This document shows, one piece after another, positions 33,768 to 42,747 of a stretch of DNA of 64,000 nucleotides. The DNA is from Streptomyces sp. NBC_00620 (GTDB taxonomy: Bacteria; Actinomycetota; Actinomycetes; Streptomycetales; Streptomycetaceae): NCBI RefSeq assembly GCF_026341825.1, contig NZ_JAPENY010000001.1, forward strand, positions 1,426,001-1,490,000, given 5' to 3'. Each line of letters opens with the position of its first letter. Within the stretch, counting starts at the first letter, position 1. The notes beneath the pieces were generated by a model. It worked only from the letters and a program-made list of their open reading frames with translations. It did not search any database and had not been told where the DNA came from. Position numbers and translations under genes: made by a program.

Positions 33768-34121
33768 TCAGTCGGTGGCGTTCACCGCTTCCTCGACCGA
33801 GGTGTGGATCGGGAACACCTTGGTGAGGCCGGTGATACGGAAGATCTTCAGAATGCGCTCCTGGTTGCAGACCAGCCGCAGCGAGCCCTCGTGGGCACGC
33901 ACGCGCTTCAGGCCGCCCACCAGAACGCCGAGCCCGGTGGAGTCGAGGAAGTCGACTCCCTCCATGTCGACGACAAGGTGGAAACTGCCGTCGTTCACCA
34001 GCTCGACCAGCTGCTCGCGCAGCTTGGGCGCGGTATATACATCGATTTCGCCACCGACCTCGACGACCGTACGGTCGCCGTTAGGGCCGGACACACTGCG
34101 AGTCGACAGAGACAGGTCCAC
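33768..34121 (-). CDS. bldG: Anti-anti-sigma factor BldG
   Basis: A 117-aa STAS protein, nearly identical by my memory to S. coelicolor BldG, which is needed for aerial mycelium and antibiotic production. The phosphorylatable Ser is Ser61 in [21 protein letters not shown] start with GGAGG upstream gives [20 protein letters not shown]; the short SGPNG insert makes it a few residues longer than usual. BldG is phosphorylated by an anti-sigma kinase such as the product of the next gene. Divergent from the DUF1998 helicase gene. Confidence 0.95.
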   Translation of the reverse strand: MDLSLSTRSVSGPNGDRTVVEVGGEIDVYTAPKLREQLVELVNDGSFHLVVDMEGVDFLDSTGLGVLVGGLKRVRAHEGSLRLVCNQERILKIFRITGLTKVFPIHTSVEEAVNATD

Positions 34122-34201
34122 GAATCCTCCAGCACCTTGCTATCGAGCGGTCGCCCCACGGGACACCTCGGCAGAGCCCCCGGGACGGTTCGCCAGCCGC
34201 G

Positions 34202-36655
34202 ATGGCATTCAATCACTTACCGGCAGGCGTGCACGACGCCTTGGCCCCATTGTCCGTCACGCCAGTGACACACTCGATGCCGATGGCCAAGAATCACCGA
34301 TCCGATCGACCCTCGACGGACACCGCTTCCCGCCCCTCGCCGAGCACGGTCCTGGACCGGCTCGCCTCGGGGCCGAGCCGGGCTTCGCGCATCACTCATA
34401 CGGAGCACTTGCCCCCACGTGAGGGCCGCCATGCAGTCTGGCCCGACCGGATCCGCTCGGAGGTGATCGCCGCGGTGCAGGCCGCGGGAATCGAACACCC
34501 CTGGGCCCACCAGGCACTGGCCGCGGAGCACGCCCTGGACGGCGAGTCGGTGATCGTCGCCACCGGCACGGCCTCCGGCAAGTCCCTGGCGTATCTCGCC
34601 CCCGTCCTGACGGCCCTCCTGGACGGCTCCGAGGCCCCGAACGGCCGCGGCGCGACCGCCCTCTACCTCGCCCCGACGAAGGCCCTCGCCGCAGATCAGC
34701 GCCGATCTGTGAAGGAACTTTCACAACCTCTGGGGAACGCGGTACGCCCAGCCGTGTACGACGGGGACACCCCCTTCGAGGAACGCGAATGGGTACGTCA
34801 GTACGCCAACTACGTCCTGACCAACCCCGACATGCTGCACCGCGGGATATTGCCCTCGCACCCCCGCTGGTCCTCCTTCCTCCGTGCCCTGCGCTATGTC
34901 GTCATCGACGAGTGCCACACCTACCGCGGTGTCTTCGGCTCCCATGTCGCCCAGGTCCTGCGCCGCCTGCGCCGCCTCTGCGCCCACTACGGCGCCTCTC
35001 CCGTCTTCCTGCTGGCCTCCGCGACCGCCGCCGAACCCTCGGTCGCCGCACGCCGCCTGACCGGCCTCCCGGTGGTCGAGGTCGCCGACGACGCCTCCCC
35101 ACGCGGCGAGCTCGTCTTCGCCCTCTGGGAACCCCCTCTCACCGAACTGCACGGCGAGAAGGGCGCCCCCGTCCGCCGTACCGCCACCGCCGAGACCGCG
35201 GACCTCCTCACCGACCTCACCCTCCAGGGCATGCGCTCGATCGCCTTCGTACGTTCCCGCCGCGGCGCCGAGCTGATCGCGGTGATCGCCCAGGAACGCC
35301 TCGCCGAGATCGACCGCTCACTGGCCCGACGCGTGGCCGCGTACCGCGGCGGCTACCTCCCCGAGGAACGCCGCGCCCTCGAACGCGCCCTCCACTCCGG
35401 CGAACTCCTCGGCCTCGCCGCCACCACCGCCCTCGAACTCGGCGTCGACGTCTCCGGGTTGGACGCCGTCGTCATCGCGGGCTACCCGGGCACCCGGGCC
35501 TCCCTGTGGCAGCAGGCGGGCCGCGCCGGACGCTCCGGACAGGGCGCGCTGGCGATCCTCGTCGCCCGCGACGACCCGCTGGACACCTTCCTCGTCCACC
35601 ACCCCGAGGCCCTCTTCGACCAGCCGGTGGAGTCCACCGTCCTCGACCCGGACAACCCGTACGTCCTCGCCCCGCACCTGTGCGCGGCCGCCGCCGAAAT
35701 CCCGCTCACGGACGAGGACTTGGAGCTCTTCGGACCGGCAGCCCCGGGCCTGCTGCCGCAGCTGGAGGCCGCGAAGCTGCTGCGCCGCCGGACGAAGGCG
35801 TGGCACTGGACGCGCCGGGAGCGGGCCGCGGACCTGACCGACATCCGCGGTGAGGGCGGCAGCCCCGTTCAGATCGTCGAGGCCGGAACCGGGCGGCTGC
35901 TCGGCACTGTCGACGCGAGCGCCTCGCACACGACGGTCCACGAGGGCGCGGTCCACCTGCACCAGGGCCGTACGTACCTGGTGCGCAAACTGGACCTGGA
36001 GGACTCCGTCGCCCTGGTCGAGGAGGCCAACCCGCCGTATTCGACGGTCGCCCGCGACACGACCGCCATCTCCGTCCTGGAGACGGACATCGAACTCCCC
36101 TGGGGCCAGGGCCGGTTGTGCTACGGCTCCGTCGAAGTCACCAACCAAGTCGTCTCCTTCCTGCGTCGACGTGTCATCACGGGCGAAGTTCTGGGCGAGA
36201 CGAAACTCGACCTCCCTCCTCGTACGCTCCGTACGCGCGCCGTGTGGTGGACGGTCACCGAGGACCAACTCGACGCGGCCCGGATCAACCCGGAGATCCT
36301 CGGCGGCGCCCTGCACGCCGCCGAGCACGCGTCCATCGGCATGCTCCCGCTCTTCGCCACGTGCGACCGCTGGGACATCGGCGGTGTCTCCGTCCCGCTG
36401 CACCCGGACACCCTGCTGCCCACGGTCTTCGTGTACGACGGCCACCCCGGCGGCGCGGGCTTCGCCGAGCGTGCCTTCCACACCGCCCGCAACTGGCTCA
36501 CCGCCACCCGGCAAGCCATCGCCTCCTGCGAGTGCGACGCCGGCTGCCCGTCCTGCATCCAGTCCCCCAAGTGCGGCAACGGCAACGACCCGTTGCACAA
36601 GCGGGGGGCGGTGCGGTTGCTCGCGGAGCTGCTGCGGGAGGCGCCGGAGAGCTAG
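34202..36655 (+). CDS. DEAD/DEAH helicase with DUF1998 (MrfA/YprA-like)
   Basis: An 817-aa SF2 helicase. Motif I IVATGTASGKSLAYLAP, motif Ia LYLAPTKALAADQ, motif II YVVIDECHTYRG (DEVH-like DECH), motif III LLASATAAEPS, then a C-terminal RecA lobe with ELGVDVSGLDAVVIAGYPG and RASLWQQAGRAGRSGQG. The C-terminal DUF1998 region ends with a four-Cys cluster CECDAGCPSCIQSPKCGNGN, as in Bacillus MrfA, which repairs mitomycin lesions. No MrfB-like exonuclease is adjacent. Start: ATG 34202, or ATG 34277; neither has a strong RBS. Convergent with the Tad cluster, stops overlapping at CTAG. Confidence 0.88.
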   Translation: MAFNHLPAGVHDALAPLSVTPVTHSMPMAKNHRSDRPSTDTASRPSPSTVLDRLASGPSRASRITHTEHLPPREGRHAVWPDRIRSEVIAAVQAAGIEHPWAHQALAAEHALDGESVIVATGTASGKSLAYLAPVLTALLDGSEAPNGRGATALYLAPTKALAADQRRSVKELSQPLGNAVRPAVYDGDTPFEEREWVRQYANYVLTNPDMLHRGILPSHPRWSSFLRALRYVVIDECHTYRGVFGSHVAQVLRRLRRLCAHYGASPVFLLASATAAEPSVAARRLTGLPVVEVADDASPRGELVFALWEPPLTELHGEKGAPVRRTATAETADLLTDLTLQGMRSIAFVRSRRGAELIAVIAQERLAEIDRSLARRVAAYRGGYLPEERRALERALHSGELLGLAATTALELGVDVSGLDAVVIAGYPGTRASLWQQAGRAGRSGQGALAILVARDDPLDTFLVHHPEALFDQPVESTVLDPDNPYVLAPHLCAAAAEIPLTDEDLELFGPAAPGLLPQLEAAKLLRRRTKAWHWTRRERAADLTDIRGEGGSPVQIVEAGTGRLLGTVDASASHTTVHEGAVHLHQGRTYLVRKLDLEDSVALVEEANPPYSTVARDTTAISVLETDIELPWGQGRLCYGSVEVTNQVVSFLRRRVITGEVLGETKLDLPPRTLRTRAVWWTVTEDQLDAARINPEILGGALHAAEHASIGMLPLFATCDRWDIGGVSVPLHPDTLLPTVFVYDGHPGGAGFAERAFHTARNWLTATRQAIASCECDAGCPSCIQSPKCGNGNDPLHKRGAVRLLAELLREAPES

Positions 36656-37455
36656 CCGAGCGGGGCACCGACGTCACCTGGCCGGTCCTGCGGCGGGCCG
36701 GGCGGGACCGGTGCCGGTCCGAGTCCCGATCCGGGTCCCGATCCCGATCCCGATCCGGGTCCCGGTCCCGGTGACTCGGTCGGCTGGGCGAGGCCCGTCG
36801 GATCCGCAGATCCCGCCGACTGCACGGGTCCCGCCGGTCCCGCTCTCGACCTGACCTCCGCCGCGAACGGCTCCCGGCCCGACGCCGCCGTGACGTCCGA
36901 GATCTCGCCGCCGATCGCGCACCTGACGAGCCGCGCGTGCTGGGCCCGTGCCACTCGGTCCGCCTCGGCGCAGGCCGCCGTCGCGCCGTCCATCCAGTGG
37001 TCCGCCGCGGCGAGCGCCGCCAAGTCGGCCGCTCCCGCCGCCCGGTGACGGACCAGGACGACCTGCCCCATGGCCAGAACCACCCCGAACACAACGCACA
37101 GCACGGCGATCACTCCGACCGACCAGACGGTCGCCGAGCCTCTGTCGGACCGGACTGCCGTGTCGGGTCTGGCTGAACCGTCAGGCCTGGCTGGCCTGGC
37201 TGGCCTGGCTGGCCTGGCTGGCCTCGCGGGACTGGCTGGCCTCGCGCGCCCCGCGCGCCTGTCCGACTGCTCCGACCTCGCCGGCCCGTCCGACCGAGCC
37301 GGCCGCTCTGATCTGGCAGGTCTGCCGGACCGAGCGGACTTACCAGACCCAGCCAATGCGCTCGGCGAATCCGGCGCACTCAACCGATTCGAGCAACCCG
37401 ACTCCCGAGCAGCGCAGTTACGGCCCACCGCACCTGGCCGACCACCTCCCGTCAT
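36652..37455 (-). CDS. TadE/TadG-like pilus assembly protein with repeat-rich ends
   Basis: A 267-aa protein. The only conserved part is a central segment: SDRGSATVWSVGVIAVLCVV (TM), FGVVLAMGQVVLVRHRAAGA and ADLAALAAADHWMDG, typical of the last small gene of actinobacterial Tad clusters (Rv3654c-like). The N-terminal 100 residues are Arg/Pro/Ala/Ser repeats (ARPARPARP), and the C-terminus is Pro/Gly/Ser repeats (GPGSGSGSGPGSG), both coded by short DNA repeats. The ATG overlaps the stop of the TadE gene by 4 bp, which fixes the start although the N-terminus looks unusual. Confidence 0.75.
   Translation of the reverse strand: MTGGGRPGAVGRNCAARESGCSNRLSAPDSPSALAGSGKSARSGRPARSERPARSDGPARSEQSDRRAGRARPASPARPARPARPARPARPDGSARPDTAVRSDRGSATVWSVGVIAVLCVVFGVVLAMGQVVLVRHRAAGAADLAALAAADHWMDGATAACAEADRVARAQHARLVRCAIGGEISDVTAASGREPFAAEVRSRAGPAGPVQSAGSADPTGLAQPTESPGPGPGSGSGSGPGSGLGPAPVPPGPPQDRPGDVGAPLG
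37184..37224. repeat. 9-bp minisatellite in the TadE/G-like gene
   Basis: GGCCTGGCT repeated about 4.5 times without change, coding ARP units on the minus strand. A second tract of gatccc/gggtcc hexamers lies at about 36715-36775 in the same gene. Copy number is likely to vary between strains. Confidence 0.8.
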
Positions 37456-37907
37456 CCCCCGCTCACCCCCACCGACTCCTCCGCCAGAGCCACCGCCTCA
37501 TCGCTCAGCTCCAGGGTCAGCGCGTCGGGACCCGGCGCGCTCGCGGTGACCGTCACCCGGACCAGGTCGCCTTCCCGGCTCACCTCGACTCGTGCGCCCC
37601 GCGGTGCCGCGCGGCGCGTCGTCGTCAGGACGGCGTCGGGCGGGTCCTGGCGGGCCGCCGCGCGGGCACCCGCCCTCGCCGCGTCCTGGCACTGGATCTG
37701 CGCGGACGCGGCGAGCAGCGCCCAGACCAGCGACATCGCGACGAGCACCAGCGCGGGCAGCACCACGGCCGCCTCGGCGGTCACGTATCCGCGGTCCCGG
37801 CAGCGCGGGGGGCCGGGGGCCCCTCGTTCGGCCGGAGCCGGCCCGGTCACCACCGGCGCCACCCGACTCGCCCCCGCGGCCCCCGTCCTCCGTTCACATC
37901 TGGACAT
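37452..37907 (-). CDS. TadE-like pseudopilin
   Basis: A 151-aa protein with DRGYVTAEAAVVLPALVLVA then MSLVWALLAASAQIQ, the TadE signature in which a Gly/Tyr processing region precedes a Glu-containing hydrophobic helix, then CQDAARAGARAAAR. It is probably inserted in the membrane and joins the Tad/Flp apparatus. The start overlaps the end of the DUF4244 gene by 14 bp; a start further in (GTG within the SRVAPVV region) is possible. Confidence 0.8.
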   Translation of the reverse strand: MSRCERRTGAAGASRVAPVVTGPAPAERGAPGPPRCRDRGYVTAEAAVVLPALVLVAMSLVWALLAASAQIQCQDAARAGARAAARQDPPDAVLTTTRRAAPRGARVEVSREGDLVRVTVTASAPGPDALTLELSDEAVALAEESVGVSGG

Positions 37908-38103
37908 TGAGCGCCCGCTCCACGATCCCCTGCAACTCCGCGCTGACCTGCCCACTCGTCAGCACCTTGTAGAGCGCGGCCGCGAAGGCGACCGCCGCGA
38001 TGATCCCCACCGCGTACTCGGAAGTGACCATTCCCGCGTCCCTCCGCACCAGCCCGAGCAACCACGCCCGCACCCGTACCTGCACTCGTACTGCCTTGCC
38101 CAT
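37894..38103 (-). CDS. DUF4244 Flp-pilin-like protein
   Basis: A 69-aa protein: basic leader MGKAVRVQVRVRAWLLGLVR, then RDAGMVTSEYAVGIIAAVAF with the Glu of TSEY, like Flp pilins cleaved by a prepilin peptidase. A hydrophobic helix and short tail follow (AALYKVLTSGQVSAELQGIV). GGGGG precedes the ATG at 38103. It is the likely structural subunit of the Tad-type system. Confidence 0.85.
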   Translation of the reverse strand: MGKAVRVQVRVRAWLLGLVRRDAGMVTSEYAVGIIAAVAFAAALYKVLTSGQVSAELQGIVERALNVQM

Positions 38104-38176
38104 CTCAACCCCCGTAAGGTCCAAGCCCATTGGTCAATTGCCGTTCACCGAACACCGTCGCCGTCGCCCTGACCCG

Positions 38177-38959
38177 TCATCCATCACCCCCTCCCAACAG
38201 CCCGCCCGCCAGCCCGATCACCACGGGCAGCACGCCGATCGCGAGGAACGCGGGCAGAAAGCACAGCCCCACAGGCGCGGTGACCATGACGGCCGCCCGG
38301 CGCGCTCGTGCCGTGGCGGTGCGCCCCCACTCGGCGCGGGCCTCGGCGGCGAGGCGCCCGACGGGCACGGCCGCCGGTACACCCGCCTCACCCGCGCGCT
38401 CCAGGAGCCTTGCCAGCGGCCCGGCGCCCGGTATCGACGCCAACTTCCGCCACGCAGCGGCCGGTTCGCTCCCGAGCCGCATCTCCGCCGCACCTCGCGC
38501 GAGCCGCTCACCTACAGGCCCTCCCAGGGCCTCGCCGACGGCCTGAGCCGCCACTACGGGGCCCGCGCCTGCCGCGATGCACGCCGCCACCAGATCGGCG
38601 GCAAGCGGAAGTTGTCGCGCGGCCCGCGCCCCGTCGTACTCCGCGACAGGGTCAGCTCCCCGCCGCTGCCGCCACCGCCAGACCCCGAACCCGGCAGCCA
38701 GCCCCACCAGACCTCCGGCGAGCCCCCCGACCAGCACCCAGCCGGCGCACACGGCACCCACCACCGGCAGCCACCGCCGCCCGACGCCCCGCAACTCCAG
38801 GCGCCGTCCGCTCGACGCCGCCTCCAGGGCCAGCAACTCGGCGAGCCTCCGCCGCACCAACCGTCGACGCCGCGCCGCCCAGAGCGACCGCGCCAGCCAT
38901 CCGAGCGCCAGCGCTCCCCACACGATCACCCCCAGCCTGTGGACAACCTCCGTACTCAT
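38177..38959 (-). CDS. TadC-like type II secretion F family protein
   Basis: A 260-aa membrane protein with two N-terminal helices (VIVWGALALGWLARSLW, LPVVGAVCAGWVLVGGLAGG), a cytoplasmic T2SF domain (LPLAADLVAACIAAGAGPVV then AAQAVGEALGGPVGERLARG) and a C-terminal helix pair (LCFLPAFLAIGVLPVVIGLA). Start overlaps the TadB stop by 4 bp and follows AGGAG. Platform protein of the Tad machine. Confidence 0.88.
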   Translation of the reverse strand: MSTEVVHRLGVIVWGALALGWLARSLWAARRRRLVRRRLAELLALEAASSGRRLELRGVGRRWLPVVGAVCAGWVLVGGLAGGLVGLAAGFGVWRWRQRRGADPVAEYDGARAARQLPLAADLVAACIAAGAGPVVAAQAVGEALGGPVGERLARGAAEMRLGSEPAAAWRKLASIPGAGPLARLLERAGEAGVPAAVPVGRLAAEARAEWGRTATARARRAAVMVTAPVGLCFLPAFLAIGVLPVVIGLAGGLLGGGDG

Positions 38960-39831
38960 GCCGACTCCGCTCCTCTCACGATCCGCATCGCCCACCACAG
39001 CCCCACGCCCTCCAGCACCCCGCCGATCAGCAGACAGGCCAAGCCGGGTCCCGTGTGCAGCAGCACGTGCAGCGGATCGGCGCCCAACGCGGTACCGAGC
39101 AGGAGCCCCAGCACCGGAAGCCCAGCGAGCATCACCGCCGTGGACCGCGATCCGGCCAACTGAGCCCGCAGATCAGCCCTTTGGTCTCTCTCAGCACGCA
39201 GCGCCCCCTCCAGCCTGTCGAGCCCCGCGGCAAGCCCCGCGCCCCGGTCCACAGCCACACGCCAGCACGCGGCGAGTCCCACCAGCCCGTCGGCCCCCGG
39301 CTGCCGTGCCGCGTCGGTGAGCGCGCCCGGCACATCCCCGCCGAACCGCGCCGCCGCCAGCACCAGCGCCTGCGCCTCGCCGAGCCCGGCCGAGTCACGC
39401 GCGGCCCGGAGCAGGGCCTCGCCCGGCTGCCTCCCGGCCCGCACCTCGCCGGCGAGCGCCCTGCACAGGGCGATCACCGCATCCCCTCGCCGCTCCAGCT
39501 CCCGCCGAGCCTCCGCGGCCCGCCGCACCCGCCGGAGCAAGGGCACCCCGACCAACCCGAGGAACAGCGGCACCACGGACGCACCGATCAACGCGACCAC
39601 CAGCCCGGCGACCACCGACCACCCTTCGGCCCGCAGGCACCCGCGCAGCCGCCGCCATCCGACGAGCGCCTTCTCCCAGGGCGGCGGACCGGCCCCCACC
39701 ACTCCCCCACCCGCCACCAGCAACCTCGCCCTGCGCGCCCCCGAGTTCCACCCGCCCATCAACCAGGCCGCCGCCCCGGCGCACACCATGGCCGCCCCCG
39801 CCGACATCCCGGACATCTCACCGATCGCCAT
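38956..39831 (-). CDS. TadB-like type II secretion F family protein
   Basis: A 291-aa membrane protein with N-terminal helices (SVVAGLVVALIGASVVPLFL), the T2SF core (GDAVIALCRALAGEVRAGRQ, PGEALLRAARDSAGLGEAQA) and C-terminal helices (STAVMLAGLPVLGLLLGTAL). GGGGAG precedes the ATG. It is coupled to TadC and lies 36 bp after the TadA gene. Confidence 0.88.
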   Translation of the reverse strand: MAIGEMSGMSAGAAMVCAGAAAWLMGGWNSGARRARLLVAGGGVVGAGPPPWEKALVGWRRLRGCLRAEGWSVVAGLVVALIGASVVPLFLGLVGVPLLRRVRRAAEARRELERRGDAVIALCRALAGEVRAGRQPGEALLRAARDSAGLGEAQALVLAAARFGGDVPGALTDAARQPGADGLVGLAACWRVAVDRGAGLAAGLDRLEGALRAERDQRADLRAQLAGSRSTAVMLAGLPVLGLLLGTALGADPLHVLLHTGPGLACLLIGGVLEGVGLWWAMRIVRGAESA

Positions 39832-39867
39832 CCCACTCCCCGTTCACATCCAGGCCTCCCGTCCCCG

Positions 39868-41082
39868 TCACAGCAGTCCGCCCCCATTGCTCCCGTCCCG
39901 GAGCAGCCCCTCCAGCCGCTCCCACCCCCGCTCGTGCACGAAGGCCTCCGCGCCCCACCGCAGCGCGGGCGTCGTCACCACCAGCCCCGAGGGGTCCCGT
40001 TCGAGCACATGCACCTCGGCGATCCGCCGCCGCCCGGCCCGGTCGCGTACGAGATGCAGGACCACCGACAGCGCCGCCGCCAACTGGCTGTGCAGCGCGG
40101 CCCGGTCGAGCCCTGCGGCCGTACCCAGCGCCTCCAGGCGGGCGGGCACCTGCGCCGCAGCGTTCGCGTGCACCGTTCCGCAGCCGCCCTCATGGCCGGT
40201 GTTCAGCGCGGCCAGCAAGGACACGACCTCCGGCCCGCGCACCTCGCCGACGACCAGCCGGTCCGGTCTCATCCGCAGGGCCTGCCGGACCAGGTCCTGG
40301 AGCGCGACGAGCCCGACGCCCTCCTGGTTGGCGGGCCGCCCCTCCAGGCGCACCACATGGGGATGGTCGGGCCGCAGCTCCGCCGAGTCCTCGGCGAGCA
40401 CGATCCGCTCACCGGGGCCGACCAGCCCCAACAGCGCGCTCAGCAAGGTCGTTTTGCCCGTCCCGGTCCCACCACTGACCAGGAACGACAACCTGGCATC
40501 CAGTAGCGCTCTCAACACCCGGTCCCCGCCGGGCGGCACCGTGCCCGCCGCCATCAACTCGTCGAGCGTGAACGCGCGTGGCCGTACGACCCGGAGGGAC
40601 AGGCAGGTCGAGCCGACGGCGACCGGCGGCAGTACCGCGTGCAGGCGGGTGCCGTCCGGAAGCCGGGCGTCGACCCATGGCCGGGCGTCGTCCAGCCTTC
40701 GCCCGGCAACGGCCGCGAGGCGCTGTGCGAGACGTCGTACCGCCGCCGCGTCCGCGAAGGAGACGGCCGTCAGCTCCAGGCCGCCGCCCCGGTCCACCCA
40801 CACGCGGTCCGGTGCCGACACCAGTACGTCGGTGACCGACGGATCGGCGAGCAGCGGTTCCAGCGGGCCGCTGCCGACCAGTTCGGAACGCAACTGCTCG
40901 GCCGCACCGAGAACTTCTGCATCCCCCAGCACGCGGCCCTGTTCGCGCAGGGCTTGTGCCACGCGCGCCGGGGTGGGTTCGGAGCCGCTCTCCGCGAGCC
41001 ACTGCCGTACGCCGTCCAGCAGGCCCGTAGGCCCGCCGAGACCCGCACCGCAGTCCATCCCCGTAGCGGCGTCCCAGCTCAT
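39868..41082 (-). CDS. TadA/CpaF-like ATPase
   Basis: A 404-aa secretion ATPase. N-terminal domain about 1-170; Walker A SGGTGTGKTTLLSALL at about 203-218; an Asp box ERIVLAEDSAELRPDHPHVV; Walker B-like RPDRLVVGEVRGPEVVSLL; His box NTGHEGGCGTVHAN. It powers pilin polymerisation. Its start overlaps the stop of the CpaE/Ssd-like gene by 4 bp. Confidence 0.93.
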   Translation of the reverse strand: MSWDAATGMDCGAGLGGPTGLLDGVRQWLAESGSEPTPARVAQALREQGRVLGDAEVLGAAEQLRSELVGSGPLEPLLADPSVTDVLVSAPDRVWVDRGGGLELTAVSFADAAAVRRLAQRLAAVAGRRLDDARPWVDARLPDGTRLHAVLPPVAVGSTCLSLRVVRPRAFTLDELMAAGTVPPGGDRVLRALLDARLSFLVSGGTGTGKTTLLSALLGLVGPGERIVLAEDSAELRPDHPHVVRLEGRPANQEGVGLVALQDLVRQALRMRPDRLVVGEVRGPEVVSLLAALNTGHEGGCGTVHANAAAQVPARLEALGTAAGLDRAALHSQLAAALSVVLHLVRDRAGRRRIAEVHVLERDPSGLVVTTPALRWGAEAFVHERGWERLEGLLRDGSNGGGLL

Positions 41083-42173
41083 ACGCCCCCGCCTTCCACC
41101 GGAACCCGCTGCCAGAAGGCCGAGCAGAACCGGGCGAGTGGCCCTCGCGCCGATCCCCCGGGCGGCACGCCACCGTCCAACAGCGGTGGCTCGACCGGCA
41201 CTTCACCCACCAGCGGCAGCCCGAGCAGCCGGGCCACCTCACGGTCGTCGAGGCCAGGGGCATACGGTCCGCGCACCGCGACCCGGAGATCGCGCAGGAC
41301 CATGCCGACCGAGGAGGCCACGCGTCCGGCCGCCGCGATGGCGCGCAGGTCGGCGGGGACCACCAGCACCCCGAGGTCGAGTTGGGCGAGAGCCTCGGCG
41401 ACGCCTTCGTCGATGCGGCGTGGCAGATCGACGACCACCGCACCGCCGCGCCGTCTGGCGGCGGCCAGGACCGCCCGTACGGCCTGCGGCGGAATGGCGA
41501 CGGAGTCGCCGCGATCCCAGCTCAGGACCCGCAGCGCGTGCAGTTCGGGCAGGGACTCCTCCAGGGCGCCACCGCCGACCCGGCCCCGCGAGGCGGCGAA
41601 CGCAGGCCAGCGCAGGCCTTCGACCCCCTCTCCGCCCAGGAGTACATCGAGTCCGCCACCCAGCGGATCCGCGTCCACGAGCAACGTGCGGCGCCCCTCG
41701 CGCGCCGAGGTGACGGCGAGCGCGCAGGCCAGCGTGGACGCTCCGGCCCCGCCACGCCCGCCGAGCACGCCGACGGTGAGCGCGGGCCTGCCGACTCCTT
41801 CCGCCACGTCGGCGATGCGGTCGACAAGCCATTGCTCGCCATCGGGCAGCATCAGGACGTGGTCGGCGCCGATCTCGACAGCCCGCCGCCAGACTCCGGA
41901 ATCGTCCTGATCCCGGCCGACCAGAACCACTCCACGCCGTCGCGCGGCACCCCGCACCCGCCGCGCGGCATCGTCGCCGACCAGCACGAGAGGCGCGGCC
42001 TCCCAGCTGCCTCTGTGCTCCGGCACCCCGTGGTGGACTTCCGGCCTGGCGCCCGCCGCCGCGCACAGGCGCAGCAGGTCGTCCAGTAGCTCGGCGTCCT
42101 CCGTGACGATCAATGGTCCGCCCTGCCGCCCCTCGGCGGCGGGCGGCCGCTCGTGTGTGATGACTCCCGCCAT
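41079..42173 (-). CDS. CpaE/Ssd-like P-loop protein (septum-site/Tad localisation)
   Basis: A 364-aa protein. Residues 20-125 form a degenerate receiver-like domain; the P-loop domain starts TVGVLGGRGGAGASTLACAL (Walker A at 138-147), in which neither Lys of the deviant Walker motif is present. LLVDADPLGGGLDVLLGGE is the Walker A' Asp motif. Mycobacterial Ssd and S. coelicolor morphological differentiation-associated proteins have this composition. It heads the Tad operon, and GGAG precedes the ATG at 42173. Probably positions the Tad machine or affects septation; ATP hydrolysis is doubtful. Confidence 0.85.
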   Translation of the reverse strand: MAGVITHERPPAAEGRQGGPLIVTEDAELLDDLLRLCAAAGARPEVHHGVPEHRGSWEAAPLVLVGDDAARRVRGAARRRGVVLVGRDQDDSGVWRRAVEIGADHVLMLPDGEQWLVDRIADVAEGVGRPALTVGVLGGRGGAGASTLACALAVTSAREGRRTLLVDADPLGGGLDVLLGGEGVEGLRWPAFAASRGRVGGGALEESLPELHALRVLSWDRGDSVAIPPQAVRAVLAAARRRGGAVVVDLPRRIDEGVAEALAQLDLGVLVVPADLRAIAAAGRVASSVGMVLRDLRVAVRGPYAPGLDDREVARLLGLPLVGEVPVEPPLLDGGVPPGGSARGPLARFCSAFWQRVPVEGGGV

Positions 42174-42502
42174 GATCTCCAGCCCCCCTCGCTGCTTCCT
42201 GCGCGGGGCCCTCTGCGGCCCCGCTGATTCCCGCTCGTGTGAAGAGCCGGCAACCGGCCTCCATATGAACGGCCGATACGAACCGGCCAAACGCGCCCAA
42301 CAAACGGAACCGGCCATGAACTTGCCGTGAGCGGAGCGCGCTGGAATCACGGTGCAGCGATCCCGGAAATCGTGTGGATCTTGGTCGATTTCTGTGGACA
42401 ACTCAGAGCCTGTGAATATCGCCTTCACCCATACCGGTGACCGCCCGGCGACTCCCACAGAGCAGCCCCACAGCTACACACGGTGACGAATCACGCACAC
42501 GC

Positions 42503-42546
42503 AAAAGCGCGGCCTCAACGGGGACAACAGGGTCCCGAGGCCGCGC
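42503..42546 (-). terminator. Intrinsic terminator without an upstream ORF
   Basis: On the minus strand GCGCGGCCTC pairs with GAGGCCGCGC (inner GGGAC/GTCCC also pairs) and is followed by TTTT. No T-run follows on the plus strand, so it works on the minus strand. Confidence 0.7.
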
Positions 42547-42700
42547 AAGTAGAGGAAGAAATGCATCCGGACATGCGACGACCCCCGCCGGGGGGGAGAG
42601 CGGGGGTCGTCCCCACGGTCCGACTCGGGGGGGGAGGAGCCAGACCGGGTTAGCACGGTCGCGAACGATCCGTGACTTCCATGGTGTACCCGAGAGCTCT
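42503..42700 (-). ncRNA. Candidate small RNA (6S-like?) upstream of the HAD gene
   Basis: The 574-bp gap 42174-42747 separates divergent genes, yet its minus strand has a strong intrinsic terminator (42503-42546) with no ORF upstream of it. Between the terminator and a TAAGGT -10-like motif near 42728 lie about 190 nt with nested GC-rich helices (e.g. ACGACCCCCGC pairing with GCGGGGGTCGT at about 42575-42612). Length fits 6S RNA, and from memory the S. coelicolor 6S-like RNA gene was placed between SCO3558 and SCO3559, the equivalent interval. I cannot fold it here; the 5' end is approximate. Confidence 0.4.
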
Positions 42701-42747
42701 CTCAGGCAAACCCACGCGCCTCACCTTACGCCGAATGGTGGGCGCCT

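Noticed and set aside
37184..37224. CRISPR-like array
   Set aside because: The units are 9 bp, contiguous and without spacers, and lie within a coding gene; no cas gene is present in the window.
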